Notes: a model not told the origin generated them from the sequence alone. A stretch of 54,962 nucleotides of DNA from Haloimpatiens massiliensis (GCF_900184255.1 NZ_LT854640.1:2306946-2361907), one strand, 5' to 3'; numbered from the stretch's first letter, positions 8,613 through 17,773 are shown. Made by a program: numbers and translations.

Positions 8613-9611
8613 CTATATAACTTTAAAAGCTGGTGTATCTGCCGGTGCATCTAATAATTGTTTTAATTCATCATCAAGTTTTAAAATAGTCACTGAAAAT
8701 CCTGCCATTTCAAGAGATGTCATAAATTCACCAACAAAAGTTCTATGGGTTTTTACTCCCTTTTTCTCTAGCATCTCATTAACTTTTTTATTTACAATAT
8801 ATAGTTCCATAAGAGGTGTTGAAGCTAAGCCATTTATCATAACTGCTACTTCTTCTCCATTATTCAACGGCATATCTTCAAATATTTTGTTCACTAAATG
8901 TTCAGTTATTTCATCTGCTGTTTTAATTTCTTCCCTATGCGTTCCAGGTTCGCCATGGATACCCATACCAATCTCCATCTCATTATCTCCTAGGGTAAAG
9001 TTTGGCTTTCCTGCCGCTGGCACTGTACATGAAGATATAGCCATACCCATACTTCTTACATTTGCTATTACTTTTTCTGCTACTGCTTTTACCTGTTCTA
9101 AACTGCCACCATTTTCTGCCTTAGCTCCTGCTATCTTGTGTACAAAGACCGTTCCTGCTATACCTCTTCTTCCTGCTGTATAGGTACTATTCTCCACTGC
9201 TACATCATCATTTACAACTACAGCTTCCACCTTTATTCCTTCCATATCCGCCATATCTTTTGCCATTTCAAAGTTCATAATATCTCCGCTATAGTTCTTT
9301 ATTACTAATAATACCCCCTTTCCTGAATCCACAGCCTTAACAGCCTCATATACTTGATCTGGTGTAGGTGATGTAAACACCGCTCCTGCCACCGCACCAT
9401 CAAGCATTCCTTTTCCTACATATCCACCATGAGCTGGTTCATGGCCACTTCCCCCTCCACTTACTAAGGCTACCTTGCCTTCCACTGGAGAATCTACTCT
9501 AACTAAAACATCAGCATTCTCTAATTTTCTAATATATTCCGGATGTGCAGCTACCATTCCTTTTAACATATCTTCCACTACTAAATTAGGATTATTTATT
9601 ATTTTTTTCAT
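8613..9611 (-). CDS. dhaK: DhaK, glycerone-binding subunit of glycerone kinase
   Basis: 332 residues. The substrate pocket GGGSGHEPAHGG is at 52-63, Asp110 is in YSGD, and His219 in GIHGEPG would form the covalent hemiaminal with dihydroxyacetone. Full family length. About 100 bp separate it from dhaL; that gap holds direct TATAACTA repeats. Dihydroxyacetone phosphate made here would enter glycolysis. No glycerol dehydrogenase that would make dihydroxyacetone from glycerol lies in the window. Confidence 0.95.
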   Translation of the reverse strand: MKKIINNPNLVVEDMLKGMVAAHPEYIRKLENADVLVRVDSPVEGKVALVSGGGSGHEPAHGGYVGKGMLDGAVAGAVFTSPTPDQVYEAVKAVDSGKGVLLVIKNYSGDIMNFEMAKDMADMEGIKVEAVVVNDDVAVENSTYTAGRRGIAGTVFVHKIAGAKAENGGSLEQVKAVAEKVIANVRSMGMAISSCTVPAAGKPNFTLGDNEMEIGMGIHGEPGTHREEIKTADEITEHLVNKIFEDMPLNNGEEVAVMINGLASTPLMELYIVNKKVNEMLEKKGVKTHRTFVGEFMTSLEMAGFSVTILKLDDELKQLLDAPADTPAFKVI

Positions 9612-9694
9612 AGCCCTCTTCCTCTCTTTTTTAAAATTTAGTATACTGTTATTAGTATAATGTTATTCATAGAAGTTAAATTATCTTTATCTCT

Positions 9695-9796
9695 GGAGCT
9701 GTTGCACTAAGAATAGATACTACAATATATTGTGCTAGTTTTAAATTTTTAGGACAATATGTCATATGTAAATTCTTTAATTAGGCAGCCCCTTTT
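9695..9796. repeat. Repeat E copy 1, 102-bp palindromic element
   Basis: It begins GGAGCTGTTGCACTAA and ends near CAGCCCCTTTT, with a central ACTACAATATATTGTG segment. It is closely similar to 42646-42748. The ends are complementary, so transcripts in either direction would fold. It lies between glpF and dhaK and could attenuate the operon. Confidence 0.75.
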
Positions 9797-9834
9797 TTAC
9801 TTTTTTATATTATTTTTAATGAACAATTATATTA

Positions 9835-10539
9835 TTAGAATATTGCGTTAAATATTATAGCTCCTACAATTCCTCCTACTATAGGCCCTAAAACTGGTAT
9901 CCATGCGTAAGCCCAATCTGATTTTCCTTTATTCTTTATTGGTAATATAGCATGTGCAATACGTGGTGCTAAATCTCTAGCTGGGTTTATTGCATAACCT
10001 GTAGTACCTCCTAAGCAAAGTCCTATTGCCCATACTAAAATTCCTATAGCAAAAGGTGCCATTCCATCTGCCAGCTTCTGTGATGTTATTCCTAATATTC
10101 CAAATACCAAAACTGCTGTTCCAAGTGCTTCACTTAAGAAGTTAAATAAATTATTTCTAATAGCTGGACCTGTGGAAAATGCCGCAAGTATAAGCCCTGC
10201 ATCCTCTGTTTCTTCAAAATGCTTATAATAGTGAATCCAAACAAGTACAGCACCTATAAACGCTCCTATAAACTGTGCTGCCAAATAACTTGGTACTTCT
10301 GTCCATGAAAATTTACCTATAGCTGCTAAACCTAAGGTTACTGCAGGGTTAAGATGTGCTCCACTTATACTACCTACTATATAAACTGGTATAACTACTG
10401 CAAATGCCCATCCTGTAGCTATTACTATCCAACCTGAGCTTTCTCCTTTTGATTTTCTCAAAACCACATTGGATACAACTCCATCTCCTAATAATACTAA
10501 TAATAATGTTCCTATAAGCTCTGCTAAAAAGTGTGTCAT
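9835..10539 (-). CDS. glpF: Glycerol facilitator (aquaglyceroporin)
   Basis: 234 residues, six membrane helices plus two half-helices with both NPA boxes (HLNPAVT starting at residue 62 and AINPARD in the second half). The Asp after the second NPAR is the usual mark of glycerol rather than water channels. It is the first gene of the dha operon, with a sigma-54 promoter 55-70 bp upstream and an AGGAGG-type binding site. It admits glycerol or a similar small polyol into the cell. Confidence 0.93.
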   Translation of the reverse strand: MTHFLAELIGTLLLVLLGDGVVSNVVLRKSKGESSGWIVIATGWAFAVVIPVYIVGSISGAHLNPAVTLGLAAIGKFSWTEVPSYLAAQFIGAFIGAVLVWIHYYKHFEETEDAGLILAAFSTGPAIRNNLFNFLSEALGTAVLVFGILGITSQKLADGMAPFAIGILVWAIGLCLGGTTGYAINPARDLAPRIAHAILPIKNKGKSDWAYAWIPVLGPIVGGIVGAIIFNAIF

Positions 10540-10593
10540 AAAATTTTCTCCTCCTTTTTGTTTTAGGATTTATTTTTTACACTTTTATATATG

Positions 10594-10609
10594 AGCAATA
10601 TCTATGCCA
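10594..10609 (-). promoter_or_regulatory. Sigma-54 (-24/-12) promoter of glpF-dhaKLM
   Basis: The minus strand reads TGGCATAGATATTGCT, with GG and GC twelve bases apart, matching TGGCAC-N5-TTGCW at all key positions. Transcription would start near 10584, 45 bases before glpF. A sigma-54 activator gene lies 0.7 kb upstream. Confidence 0.82.
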
Positions 10610-10721
10610 AAATTAATGTCTTAATCTAAGATTATTTTTAAACCTTGTGTTTGCAACCCTTTTCATAGATTTCTTTAGTAAACATTTACATATTTATCTT
10701 AAAAGCAATTCTTTTTATTGC

Positions 10722-10761
10722 AAAAAGTATCATGCTGTTCTTTTTTACCATGATACTTTTT
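10722..10761. promoter_or_regulatory. 13-bp perfect inverted repeat upstream of the sigma-54 promoter
   Basis: AAAAAGTATCATG (10722-10734) and CATGATACTTTTT (10749-10761) are perfect arms with a 14-base spacer, 115-165 bp upstream of the -24 box. That is the usual distance of an enhancer for a sigma-54 activator. It could instead be a bidirectional terminator. Confidence 0.5.
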
Positions 10762-10849
10762 ACCAATATGATATTTATTTCTTATATTATTCAACTTTGG
10801 CAATTATAAAATATAAATATAAAACTTAAAATGAAGAATAAAGCTCTTT

Positions 10850-11090
10850 TAGAAACTAACTATAATTGAAATTTTCAAGTAAGTAATAGGTAAGAGCTAA
10901 GAAGTAAGAGTTAAGGATAAAACTCTAGGAGTTTTTTATAATTAATTTGCAAATAAATAAGACCATCTAGTAATAGTTGTGGTGAAAATTCAGCTTTGCT
11001 GAATTTTCACCACAACTATTACCTTTTACCTATTAGTTCTTATCTTTTCACTCTTACTTCTTACTTTTTACCTCTTACCTACTATTTTAC
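10850..11090. repeat. Heptamer-rich repeat with a 23-bp perfect hairpin
   Basis: Most of this is the reverse complement of the 1520-2030 array (TAAGAGCTAAGAAGTAAGAG, AAACTCTAGGAGTTTT, AATTAATTTGC). In the middle lie 23-bp perfect arms (10972-10994 and 10998-11020) around a TTT loop. It sits between the activator gene and the region upstream of glpF, and could terminate the activator transcript. Confidence 0.8.
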
Positions 11091-11249
11091 ATTCTAAATT
11101 CAAAACCCCTATTAATCTAATGTAGAGCTTGAACTTTATATGCGAAAGTTGAGTTATATTATTACCTAATTTTCTTTTTTAAGTATCCATATATATTTTT
11201 TAGTATCCAACTATCTTTTTTATGCTAAACTTCCTTTATTAGTTCCAAA

Positions 11250-13307
11250 CTACCTTTTTTCAATGCCAAATTTTCTAGCTTTAGCCGCTACGGTTTTATG
11301 AGTTAGCCCTAAAGCCTTTCCCGCAGCATTGTAACTACCATATTTTTTTAAGGCCTTTTCTATTATTATCTTTTCATACTCCTCTAAAGGTAATATTTCT
11401 TCCTCTTCAATAATCTTTTCTATATAATTATTTTTTATAGGTTTAATTATGCTCTCCACTCCATTGATCTCTCCCCTCATATAAGGTGGAAGATCTGTTA
11501 TATGGATAATATTATTTTCATTTAGTGTCATTACTCTTTCCACTAGGTTTTCCAATTCCCTTATGTTTCCAGGCCATTTATATTGTAACAAGGCCTCCAT
11601 AGCTTCATTAGTTACTAAATCTATTTTTTTGTTCACTTTTTTACTGGTCTTACTTATAAAGTGTTCTAATAATGGCGCTATATCTTGTTTTCTTTCTCTT
11701 AAAGGTGGCAAAAATATAGGAATTACATTTAACCTATAGTATAAATCCTCTCTAAACTCCTTATTTTTTACCATCTCTTCTAAATTCCTGTGAGTAGCCG
11801 CTATTATTCTTACATTTATTTTTATAGTTTCTTCTCCGCCAACTCTTTGAAATTCTTTTTCCTGAATTACTCTTAATATTTTAGCTTGCATATTTTTATC
11901 CATTTCACCTATTTCATCTAAAAATATAGTTCCATTTTGAGCTAACTCAAACTTTCCTAACTTTCTTTTTATAGCCCCTGTAAAAGCACCTTTCTCATGA
12001 CCAAAAAGTTCACTCTCCAATAAATTTTGCGGTATAGCGGCACAGTTTACTCTCACAAAAGGACCCTCACTGTTTGTACTTGCAAAATGTATTCCTTCTG
12101 CTATCAACTCTTTTCCTGTGCCACTTTCGCCTCTTATTAATATAGTGGTATTAGTTCGCGCTGCTTTAAAAGCCGTAGCCAAAGCATCTATAATTTTTCC
12201 ACTATAACCTATGTATTTTGAAAAAGCTGAATCAGGTTTCTTTGTTCTTATAAGTTCTTCTTCTAAATATTCAGCCTTTGCTGATATCTTATTTAACTTT
12301 TCTGATAAATTCTGAATTTCTGTTACATTCTTTATTACTGATACTGCCCCTGTTATTTTCCCGTCAATAATTATAGGATTAACATTAGATACTATATTTA
12401 TCCCATTTTTCTTATAACTTATGGCACCAATAATACTCTTCCCTGTCTTAAGCACCTTACTTCTAGCTCCATTAGGAGAAATTTCTTTAATATTTTTATT
12501 TATTAAATTCTCTTCTTTCTCCTTTAAAATTCTAACATAAGCTTTATTTACATAGGTTACATACCCATATTCATTTATAACACAGATTCCATCTTGTACA
12601 GCTTCTAATATTAACTGTAATCTTTCTTTTAACTCCCTTACTTCTTTTAATTCATCTTTTACTTTTTCAAGGTTAGAAATGTCTCTAAATACAGATAGAG
12701 CTCCTTTAGATTTTTCATCAATTATTATAGGTATTCTATCAATAAGAAGTATCCTACCATTTATTATTTCCCTTACCATTCTTTCAGATCTACCAAATTT
12801 ATTTATATTATGCAGATTAGATTCTGGTATAACTGTATGTACTTTTTTACCCAGAACTTCCATAGCAGATATTTCTAGTATTTTTTCTGCTTCATTATTA
12901 AATATATTGATCAAATCATTTTCATCTGTTACAATAATGCCATTTGGTATATTACTAAATACTTGTTCTAAAGTTATTGTATTATCATTTATTATACTAT
13001 CCACTTCATTTATTGTTGTTTTATCTTCTAAATTAAAATCACTTTGTAAAACATCACATAAAATATCTAAAGCTTCATTTGGGTTTTCCCCATGAGCTTC
13101 TACAGTTATTTTTTCACCTTTTCTTACTTTCAACAAAACTAATGGCATTAAACTGGTAGCAGGTACTTTTTTCTTGTTTTTATATATTATAAAAAATTCC
13201 ACATTATATTTTTTCTGAAGCTCACTTACCTTATGAACAACCATAGCTAAAACTCTAGCATGCAGCCCTTTACCATGTTTTATAACTACATCTCTATAAA
13301 GCACCAA
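11250..13307 (-). CDS. Sigma-54 activator with HPr-like domain, two PAS domains and Fis/TyrR-type HTH
   Basis: 685 residues. Residues 1-90 resemble the PTS protein HPr, with GKGLHAR where HPr has its phospho-His. Two PAS domains follow (about 105-215 and 225-335). The AAA+ domain (about 365-600) has Walker A GESGTGKE, the sigma-54 contact loop GAFTGA and Walker B IFLDEIGE. The C-terminal HTH ends LTHKTVAAKARKFGI. The start is TTG (or the adjacent GTG) with AGGAGGTGA upstream. It most likely activates the sigma-54 promoter of glpF-dhaKLM; the HPr-like domain could report PTS phosphorylation state, fitting a PTS-powered kinase. The neighbours make it functionally DhaR-like, but the domain order differs from enterobacterial DhaR. 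Confidence 0.88.
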   Translation of the reverse strand: MVLYRDVVIKHGKGLHARVLAMVVHKVSELQKKYNVEFFIIYKNKKKVPATSLMPLVLLKVRKGEKITVEAHGENPNEALDILCDVLQSDFNLEDKTTINEVDSIINDNTITLEQVFSNIPNGIIVTDENDLINIFNNEAEKILEISAMEVLGKKVHTVIPESNLHNINKFGRSERMVREIINGRILLIDRIPIIIDEKSKGALSVFRDISNLEKVKDELKEVRELKERLQLILEAVQDGICVINEYGYVTYVNKAYVRILKEKEENLINKNIKEISPNGARSKVLKTGKSIIGAISYKKNGINIVSNVNPIIIDGKITGAVSVIKNVTEIQNLSEKLNKISAKAEYLEEELIRTKKPDSAFSKYIGYSGKIIDALATAFKAARTNTTILIRGESGTGKELIAEGIHFASTNSEGPFVRVNCAAIPQNLLESELFGHEKGAFTGAIKRKLGKFELAQNGTIFLDEIGEMDKNMQAKILRVIQEKEFQRVGGEETIKINVRIIAATHRNLEEMVKNKEFREDLYYRLNVIPIFLPPLRERKQDIAPLLEHFISKTSKKVNKKIDLVTNEAMEALLQYKWPGNIRELENLVERVMTLNENNIIHITDLPPYMRGEINGVESIIKPIKNNYIEKIIEEEEILPLEEYEKIIIEKALKKYGSYNAAGKALGLTHKTVAAKARKFGIEKR

Positions 13308-13788
13308 TATCTATCACCTCCTAATAAATATAGTTTACACATTATTTGTTTTTTCATGAATTCACCTTAATTAATCATGAACATTTATTTATTCAATTAT
13401 ATACTATACTTACAGAAATATTTAAACTGAAATAACTGGAAATATTGCCTTCTAAATATTGACCAAAGAATTGAAAAATTATTAACCATCACTATTTAGC
13501 CTACAATAAAGGCTCAAAACCAAAATATGTTCTTGACACATTAATCTACCAAGAACACACTCTAGTATTGAGCCTTAATTTTATTTTAATTTTATAAAAA
13601 AATTTCACACAATCGTAAAAAATACCATACTATCAGATTTTTACACATTCTATAGTATGGTATTAATATGAAATTTGAGTACAACAAAAATGCTTAACCT
13701 ATTACTTTAACTAATTATAAGAATAGAAACAAACATAAAAAAACGGGAAAATCTGGGATGGGAAATTGCTATTTTTCTCTAACAGTTA
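13308..13788. other. Intergenic stretch with two large inverted repeats
   Basis: No gene is seen. Nested inverted repeats at 13509-13576 (outer arms AAGGCTCAA/TTGAGCCTT, inner GTTCTT/AAGAAC) lie upstream of the activator gene. The brnQ terminator is at 13615-13664. Confidence 0.6.
13615..13664 (-). terminator. Intrinsic terminator downstream of brnQ
   Basis: AATACCATACTAT (13621-13633) pairs perfectly with ATAGTATGGTATT (13652-13664), and a U tract follows on the minus strand. Confidence 0.8.
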
Positions 13789-15153
13789 TTAACTGTCCCC
13801 ATTTACACCTTCATTTACACCTTTAACGTTAGTTAATTTTAACCTTCCCCATTGCTGCCCAAAACTCATTGCTACTCCCAAAAACATACCAACTACTGCT
13901 GGAATAACCCAGCCTAAGCCTTCCGAATAGAGAGGTAGTCTGCTAAATAAATCATTGATCATGCCTAATTTTATGCCTGTTTGTCCTAGTGCATCAACTA
14001 CACTTACAACCCCAGTAAATAATATGGTTAAACCATAAATTATAGAGTCTCCTTTAAATAAATTGTCTAATATAGCAAGTACTATAAGCATTATTGCTAT
14101 AGGATAGATGGCCACTAGTACTGGTACTGATATAGCAAGAATTTTTGTAAGTCCCATATTTGCAAGCCCCATGCTAGAAAGAGCTAATATTCTAACCCAA
14201 TTTTTATATGATATCTTGTTAGTTAATGTAGAAAAATATTGACTACAAGAGGTTATAAGTCCAACACAAGTTGTCAAACAAGCTAAAGTAAATATAACTC
14301 CTAATAAAACTGCTCCTGAACTTCCAAAAATATATGTAGTAACATTTGTTAAAGTTTGAGCCCCATTTTTAGTAGCCCCAAATCTTCCGCCGCTAGTAGC
14401 TCCTAAATGTGCAAGCATTGAATAAATAACTATTAACAAAGTTCCTGCTATAGCACCAGCCTTTATAGAGTATGACACAACCTGTTTTTCATCCTTAACC
14501 CCTCTTGATTTTATAGCTAATGCAATAACTATTCCAAAATTTAAAGCTGCTATTGTATCCATTGTTAAATACCCTTCTAAGAAACCTTTAACAATGGGAG
14601 AATCCACATATGCCCCTGTAGCTTCACCATAACCCCCTAGTGGTTTAAAGAAAGATCCCACAAACATAAACAAAATTAGGGATAACAAGGTAGGCGTCAA
14701 AACCTTACCCATGCGGTCTACTAGCTTTGCTGGTGATAGTGAAAGCCAATAGGCCACCATAAAAAATACTAATGTAAATAAAAATAATGCTAAAGTTTTT
14801 GATATACTTCCTGCTAAATATGGTGCCACCGTCATTTCAAAAGGCAAGCTGCCTGCCCTTGGAATACCTAAACAAGGTCCTATAGATAAATATATTAAAA
14901 CTGTGAAAACACTAGCAAATACCGGATTAACTCTTTTAGCTAAATTACTAAGTCCTCCAGATTTTGCAACTGCAACTACCCCCAAAATTGGGAATCCAAC
15001 TGCTGTTATAAAAAAAGTAGCCATTGCCTTCCAAGTTGCAACACCTGCTGATTGCCCTAAAAATGGAGGAAATATTAAATTTCCTGCCCCAAAAAATAAT
15101 GAAAAAAGCATTAAACCTATTAATAATAAGTCCTTCTTTTGTAAGTCTTTCAT
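13789..15153 (-). CDS. brnQ: Branched-chain amino acid:cation symporter
   Basis: 454 residues of the LIVCS family, about 12 membrane helices. The N-terminal LFFGAGNLIFPP signature is typical of BrnQ. It imports leucine, isoleucine and valine with Na+ or H+. A T-box leader about 300 bp upstream indicates control by an uncharged tRNA. The C-terminal tail ends GVNGDS, and its last codons and stop lie inside a REP-like motif (AACTGTCCCC read in reverse), so the repeat supplies the stop codon. Confidence 0.93.
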   Translation of the reverse strand: MKDLQKKDLLLIGLMLFSLFFGAGNLIFPPFLGQSAGVATWKAMATFFITAVGFPILGVVAVAKSGGLSNLAKRVNPVFASVFTVLIYLSIGPCLGIPRAGSLPFEMTVAPYLAGSISKTLALFLFTLVFFMVAYWLSLSPAKLVDRMGKVLTPTLLSLILFMFVGSFFKPLGGYGEATGAYVDSPIVKGFLEGYLTMDTIAALNFGIVIALAIKSRGVKDEKQVVSYSIKAGAIAGTLLIVIYSMLAHLGATSGGRFGATKNGAQTLTNVTTYIFGSSGAVLLGVIFTLACLTTCVGLITSCSQYFSTLTNKISYKNWVRILALSSMGLANMGLTKILAISVPVLVAIYPIAIMLIVLAILDNLFKGDSIIYGLTILFTGVVSVVDALGQTGIKLGMINDLFSRLPLYSEGLGWVIPAVVGMFLGVAMSFGQQWGRLKLTNVKGVNEGVNGDS

Positions 15154-15444
15154 GTCAAAATTCCTCCTTAGTTATGTTTCTGTCTTTTTACTAACTGATA
15201 ATGTTAAATGTAGTATTAAAATTTCTGATTTAGATAATTCATAATCTACACTTTTCTAACTTATAATGTCCTCTTCTATATCCATAAAATCAGCCCCCTA
15301 GTATAATAATTTATCGTCTTAAACTACTGCTTGGTGCTATGAGCTCCTATGCTGACTCAAACTGCTGCTTAGCCTTATCAACTGCCATATGAAGCTTTCA
15401 CAGATTGGCGCACACCCGCACCCATGCTAAATCCTGAGTGCATA

Positions 15445-15725
15445 TAAAAAACCCGTCCCTTGAAAAACAAGGGACGGGAATAATCCGCGTTACCACCCTA
15501 ATTCTATAAAATAAGCTTATAACAAATAAACTATTTCATAGCACTCAGTTACGTATCCATCAATACGATTCTCTTTTAACGGTAAGAAACTCCGACAAAG
15601 CTTACTAAAGTTCAGCTTTGCTTCTCAGAGGTGATTTTCAGCTATATCTTGAACATTGGCTTGCAGCAAAATGCCAACTCTCTGTGGAACAAAATATTAC
15701 TTACTTCTTCTCTTCATCGAATTTA
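15445..15725 (-). promoter_or_regulatory. T-box riboswitch leader of brnQ
   Basis: The minus strand shows AGGGTGGTAACGCGG (15485-15499), the conserved T-box that pairs with the tRNA acceptor end. It is followed by the terminator stem CCCGTCCCTTG/CAAGGGACGGG (15452-15478) and a T run. Upstream (to about 15725) are the stem I elements, including AGAAGTAAGTAA and CTCTGAGAAG. A branched-chain specifier is expected; CTT near GAACTTTAG is possible but the fold was not computed. Confidence 0.9.
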
Positions 15726-15786
15726 TTTTATTTATTGTTAATATAATATATGCTTATTTGCTATATGTCAATATTTTTTTAATCAA

Positions 15787-16584
15787 TTAATTTACACTTC
15801 TAAGTGTTTTTATAACTACTGCTCGATCATTATTAAGTTGCGAAAAAGTTTTAAATTCTGGATTATCATTAAAATTATCACCAGGGAAAGTTACACCTGT
15901 AGGCCCACCGATAAGATATTTCTTATCATTTATTACCTTTATTTTATCTATTCCACCTATACTGTCTAAAAATTTTCCATCGTTATAATCATGAATATCA
16001 GTAGTTATTATAAATAAAAATCCATCTTCACTATCTAAATTGTGTTTATTTCTCATATAAACCCTCACTTCTGTTCCATTATCTTTTATAAAATATTTAT
16101 TTGCCCAACTTGCTGGCATATCAAAACAGATTCCTAACTTTTTATTTTTATAAGTAATTGGTTTATTAGATACTTGTTTTTTTTGTATACCTTCTTTTTT
16201 AGTAGGATTAACTTTATTATTTTTAATTTTATTTTGTTTCACTAATTGTTTTTTTGCTGGTTTATTTTTATTATTTATATTTTTTTGTGTTACTTTATTA
16301 TAACTTTTTTTTAATTTATTCTCTTTTATAAAAGTCTTTTCTATTTTAGGTTTTTCTTCAGCTTTAGTTCCACTTTGACTTAATTTTTTATCTTGACTTG
16401 AATCTGCTAAACTAATTTTAGGTTGAACTTTTTGTTTTGATGACTTACATTCTGGTTTAGAAATATTAATAGCATATATGACAAATCCACTTGTGAAAAC
16501 TGTAATTATAACAGCACAAGCTATAATAACTTTTAATTTTTTTATATTTGGTATTTTTATTTTAGAAAATATAGTCCTTTTCAT
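15787..16584 (-). CDS. Membrane-anchored protein with Lys/Asn-rich linker, unknown function
   Basis: 265 residues. A basic N-terminus and one membrane helix (about 20-40) are followed by a long linker of Lys, Asn and Gln (about 50-145), then a compact extracytoplasmic domain (about 146-265) starting ITYKNKKLGICFDMPASW. The domain has the look of small stress/PsbP-like ligand-binding folds in Clostridium surface proteins, but I cannot name it. AGGAGG precedes the start. No operon partner: it sits alone between the brnQ leader and a divergent regulator. Confidence 0.7.
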   Translation of the reverse strand: MKRTIFSKIKIPNIKKLKVIIACAVIITVFTSGFVIYAINISKPECKSSKQKVQPKISLADSSQDKKLSQSGTKAEEKPKIEKTFIKENKLKKSYNKVTQKNINNKNKPAKKQLVKQNKIKNNKVNPTKKEGIQKKQVSNKPITYKNKKLGICFDMPASWANKYFIKDNGTEVRVYMRNKHNLDSEDGFLFIITTDIHDYNDGKFLDSIGGIDKIKVINDKKYLIGGPTGVTFPGDNFNDNPEFKTFSQLNNDRAVVIKTLRSVN

Positions 16585-17053
16585 ATTACCTCCTAATTCC
16601 TTTTTTAAATATTATTTACTTATATGGTACCACTCTATTCCTTTTTCTTCAATATATATCCATTAATTCTAATTAAAATAAGGATTTAAAAAAATATAAT
16701 CTTGTGCCTAGTTACATATTTTTACTTTGATATAAATTAGAGCATATTTTAATAATATGTAACCATTAGCATTCATAGATTGGAATTAATATACTATTAA
16801 GAAAATTAATATTAAAATTTACACATAAATTTTGCAATGAAAAAATCAGCAACCTATGCTTTAGTGTAATTACCAAAAATACACAACAAGGAGACTACTG
16901 ACTAATTATATTATGTTATTTCAAAAAAGCCCTTCACAAATCTCATTTTCAATTGTATAATAAAAATATATTTATCAATAAAATTTATTTTATCGATAAA
17001 TATATTTTTATTAATATTAATAGCTAGATACTAAAAATAAGAATTGAAAATAA
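16585..17053. other. Intergenic stretch with one perfect inverted repeat
   Basis: No gene is seen. AATAAAAATATATTTATC (16959-16976) and its perfect complement (16995-17012) flank an 18-base spacer. This may be a terminator or protein site. Confidence 0.5.
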
Positions 17054-17127
17054 TTATCCCACAAAAATCATTACATTACCTGAGTTATGAAAATTCTCCT
17101 CATTGTACCTTTTTGTGGTTTAATCAT
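17054..17127. repeat. Repeat A copy 3, minimal form
   Basis: About 74 bp: the left end TTATCCCACAAAAATCATTACATTACC joined nearly directly to the right end CATTGTACCTTTTTGTGGTTTAATCA, with most of the interior missing. Confidence 0.8.
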
Positions 17128-17163
17128 AAAATAATTTTTTATCATATGTAAATACATATAAAT

Positions 17164-17196
17164 AAACAGTTTAGTAAGCTAACACACTAACTGTTT
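17164..17196. promoter_or_regulatory. Possible autoregulatory operator of the HTH regulator
   Basis: AAACAGTTTAGT (17164-17175) and ACTAACTGTTT (17186-17196) are near-perfect inverted arms ending just before the AAGGAGG of the regulator gene. Placement over the start region suggests a repressor site. Confidence 0.45.
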
Positions 17197-17212
17197 TAAG
17201 GAGGTCTAAATT

Positions 17213-17773
17213 ATGTTAAAAAGCAAACGCTTAACTACCCCACAGGAAGTTAAAACTTTTTCAAATCCTTTTAGGTTTAAAATCATAAATTTATTTACTC
17301 AAGGAAAAACTCCACTAACTGTAAAGCAAATGGCGGATAAGCTTGGGCAGGTTCCGTCAAAAGTACATTACCATGTAAAAGCTCTTGAAAAAATAGGTGT
17401 GCTTGAAATTGTAGAAACTAAAGATAATTCTGGTATAACAGAAAAATACTATTTACCTACCGCTGAAAATTTTTATGTAGATCAAGTAGTTAAAACCAGC
17501 AAAAATAATGTTTATGATGATGGACAAGACGATTTCATAGGGGTAATAACCAAAGAAATAATAAAAAACCTTGATGATTTTAGGGACAACGTTAATCCAA
17601 ATGAGGATGCAGGAAGACTTGTAAGCAATCTAGAGGGATATCTAACTCCTGCTGAAACAAGAGAATTACATGATATGTGCGTAGATTACATAAAAAGTAG
17701 AAAAAGAACAAAAGATTCTAAACCTTTCTTTTGTAGTCTATTAACTATAAAAAAATTTAATAACACTAAATAA
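17213..17773 (+). CDS. ArsR-type winged-helix transcriptional regulator
   Basis: 186 residues. The N-terminal 90 residues form a winged helix (NPFRFKIINLF, LTVKQMADKLGQVPSKVHYHVKALEKIGVLEIVE), the HTH_20/ArsR form. The remaining 95 residues are a helical effector or dimer domain with no metal-binding Cys pair. AAGGAGG precedes the ATG. The gene is followed 47 bp later by an MFS exporter, so it probably controls that pump and itself through the inverted repeat upstream. Confidence 0.85.
   Translation: MLKSKRLTTPQEVKTFSNPFRFKIINLFTQGKTPLTVKQMADKLGQVPSKVHYHVKALEKIGVLEIVETKDNSGITEKYYLPTAENFYVDQVVKTSKNNVYDDGQDDFIGVITKEIIKNLDDFRDNVNPNEDAGRLVSNLEGYLTPAETRELHDMCVDYIKSRKRTKDSKPFFCSLLTIKKFNNTK

Noticed and set aside
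10647..10829. 60-codon plus-strand frame upstream of glpF
   Set aside because: It runs through the perfect inverted repeat of the regulatory region and has no start signal.
13509..13576. Nested inverted repeat as a regulatory RNA gene
   Set aside because: No promoter and no clear terminator orientation, so it is listed only as an inverted repeat within the intergenic stretch.
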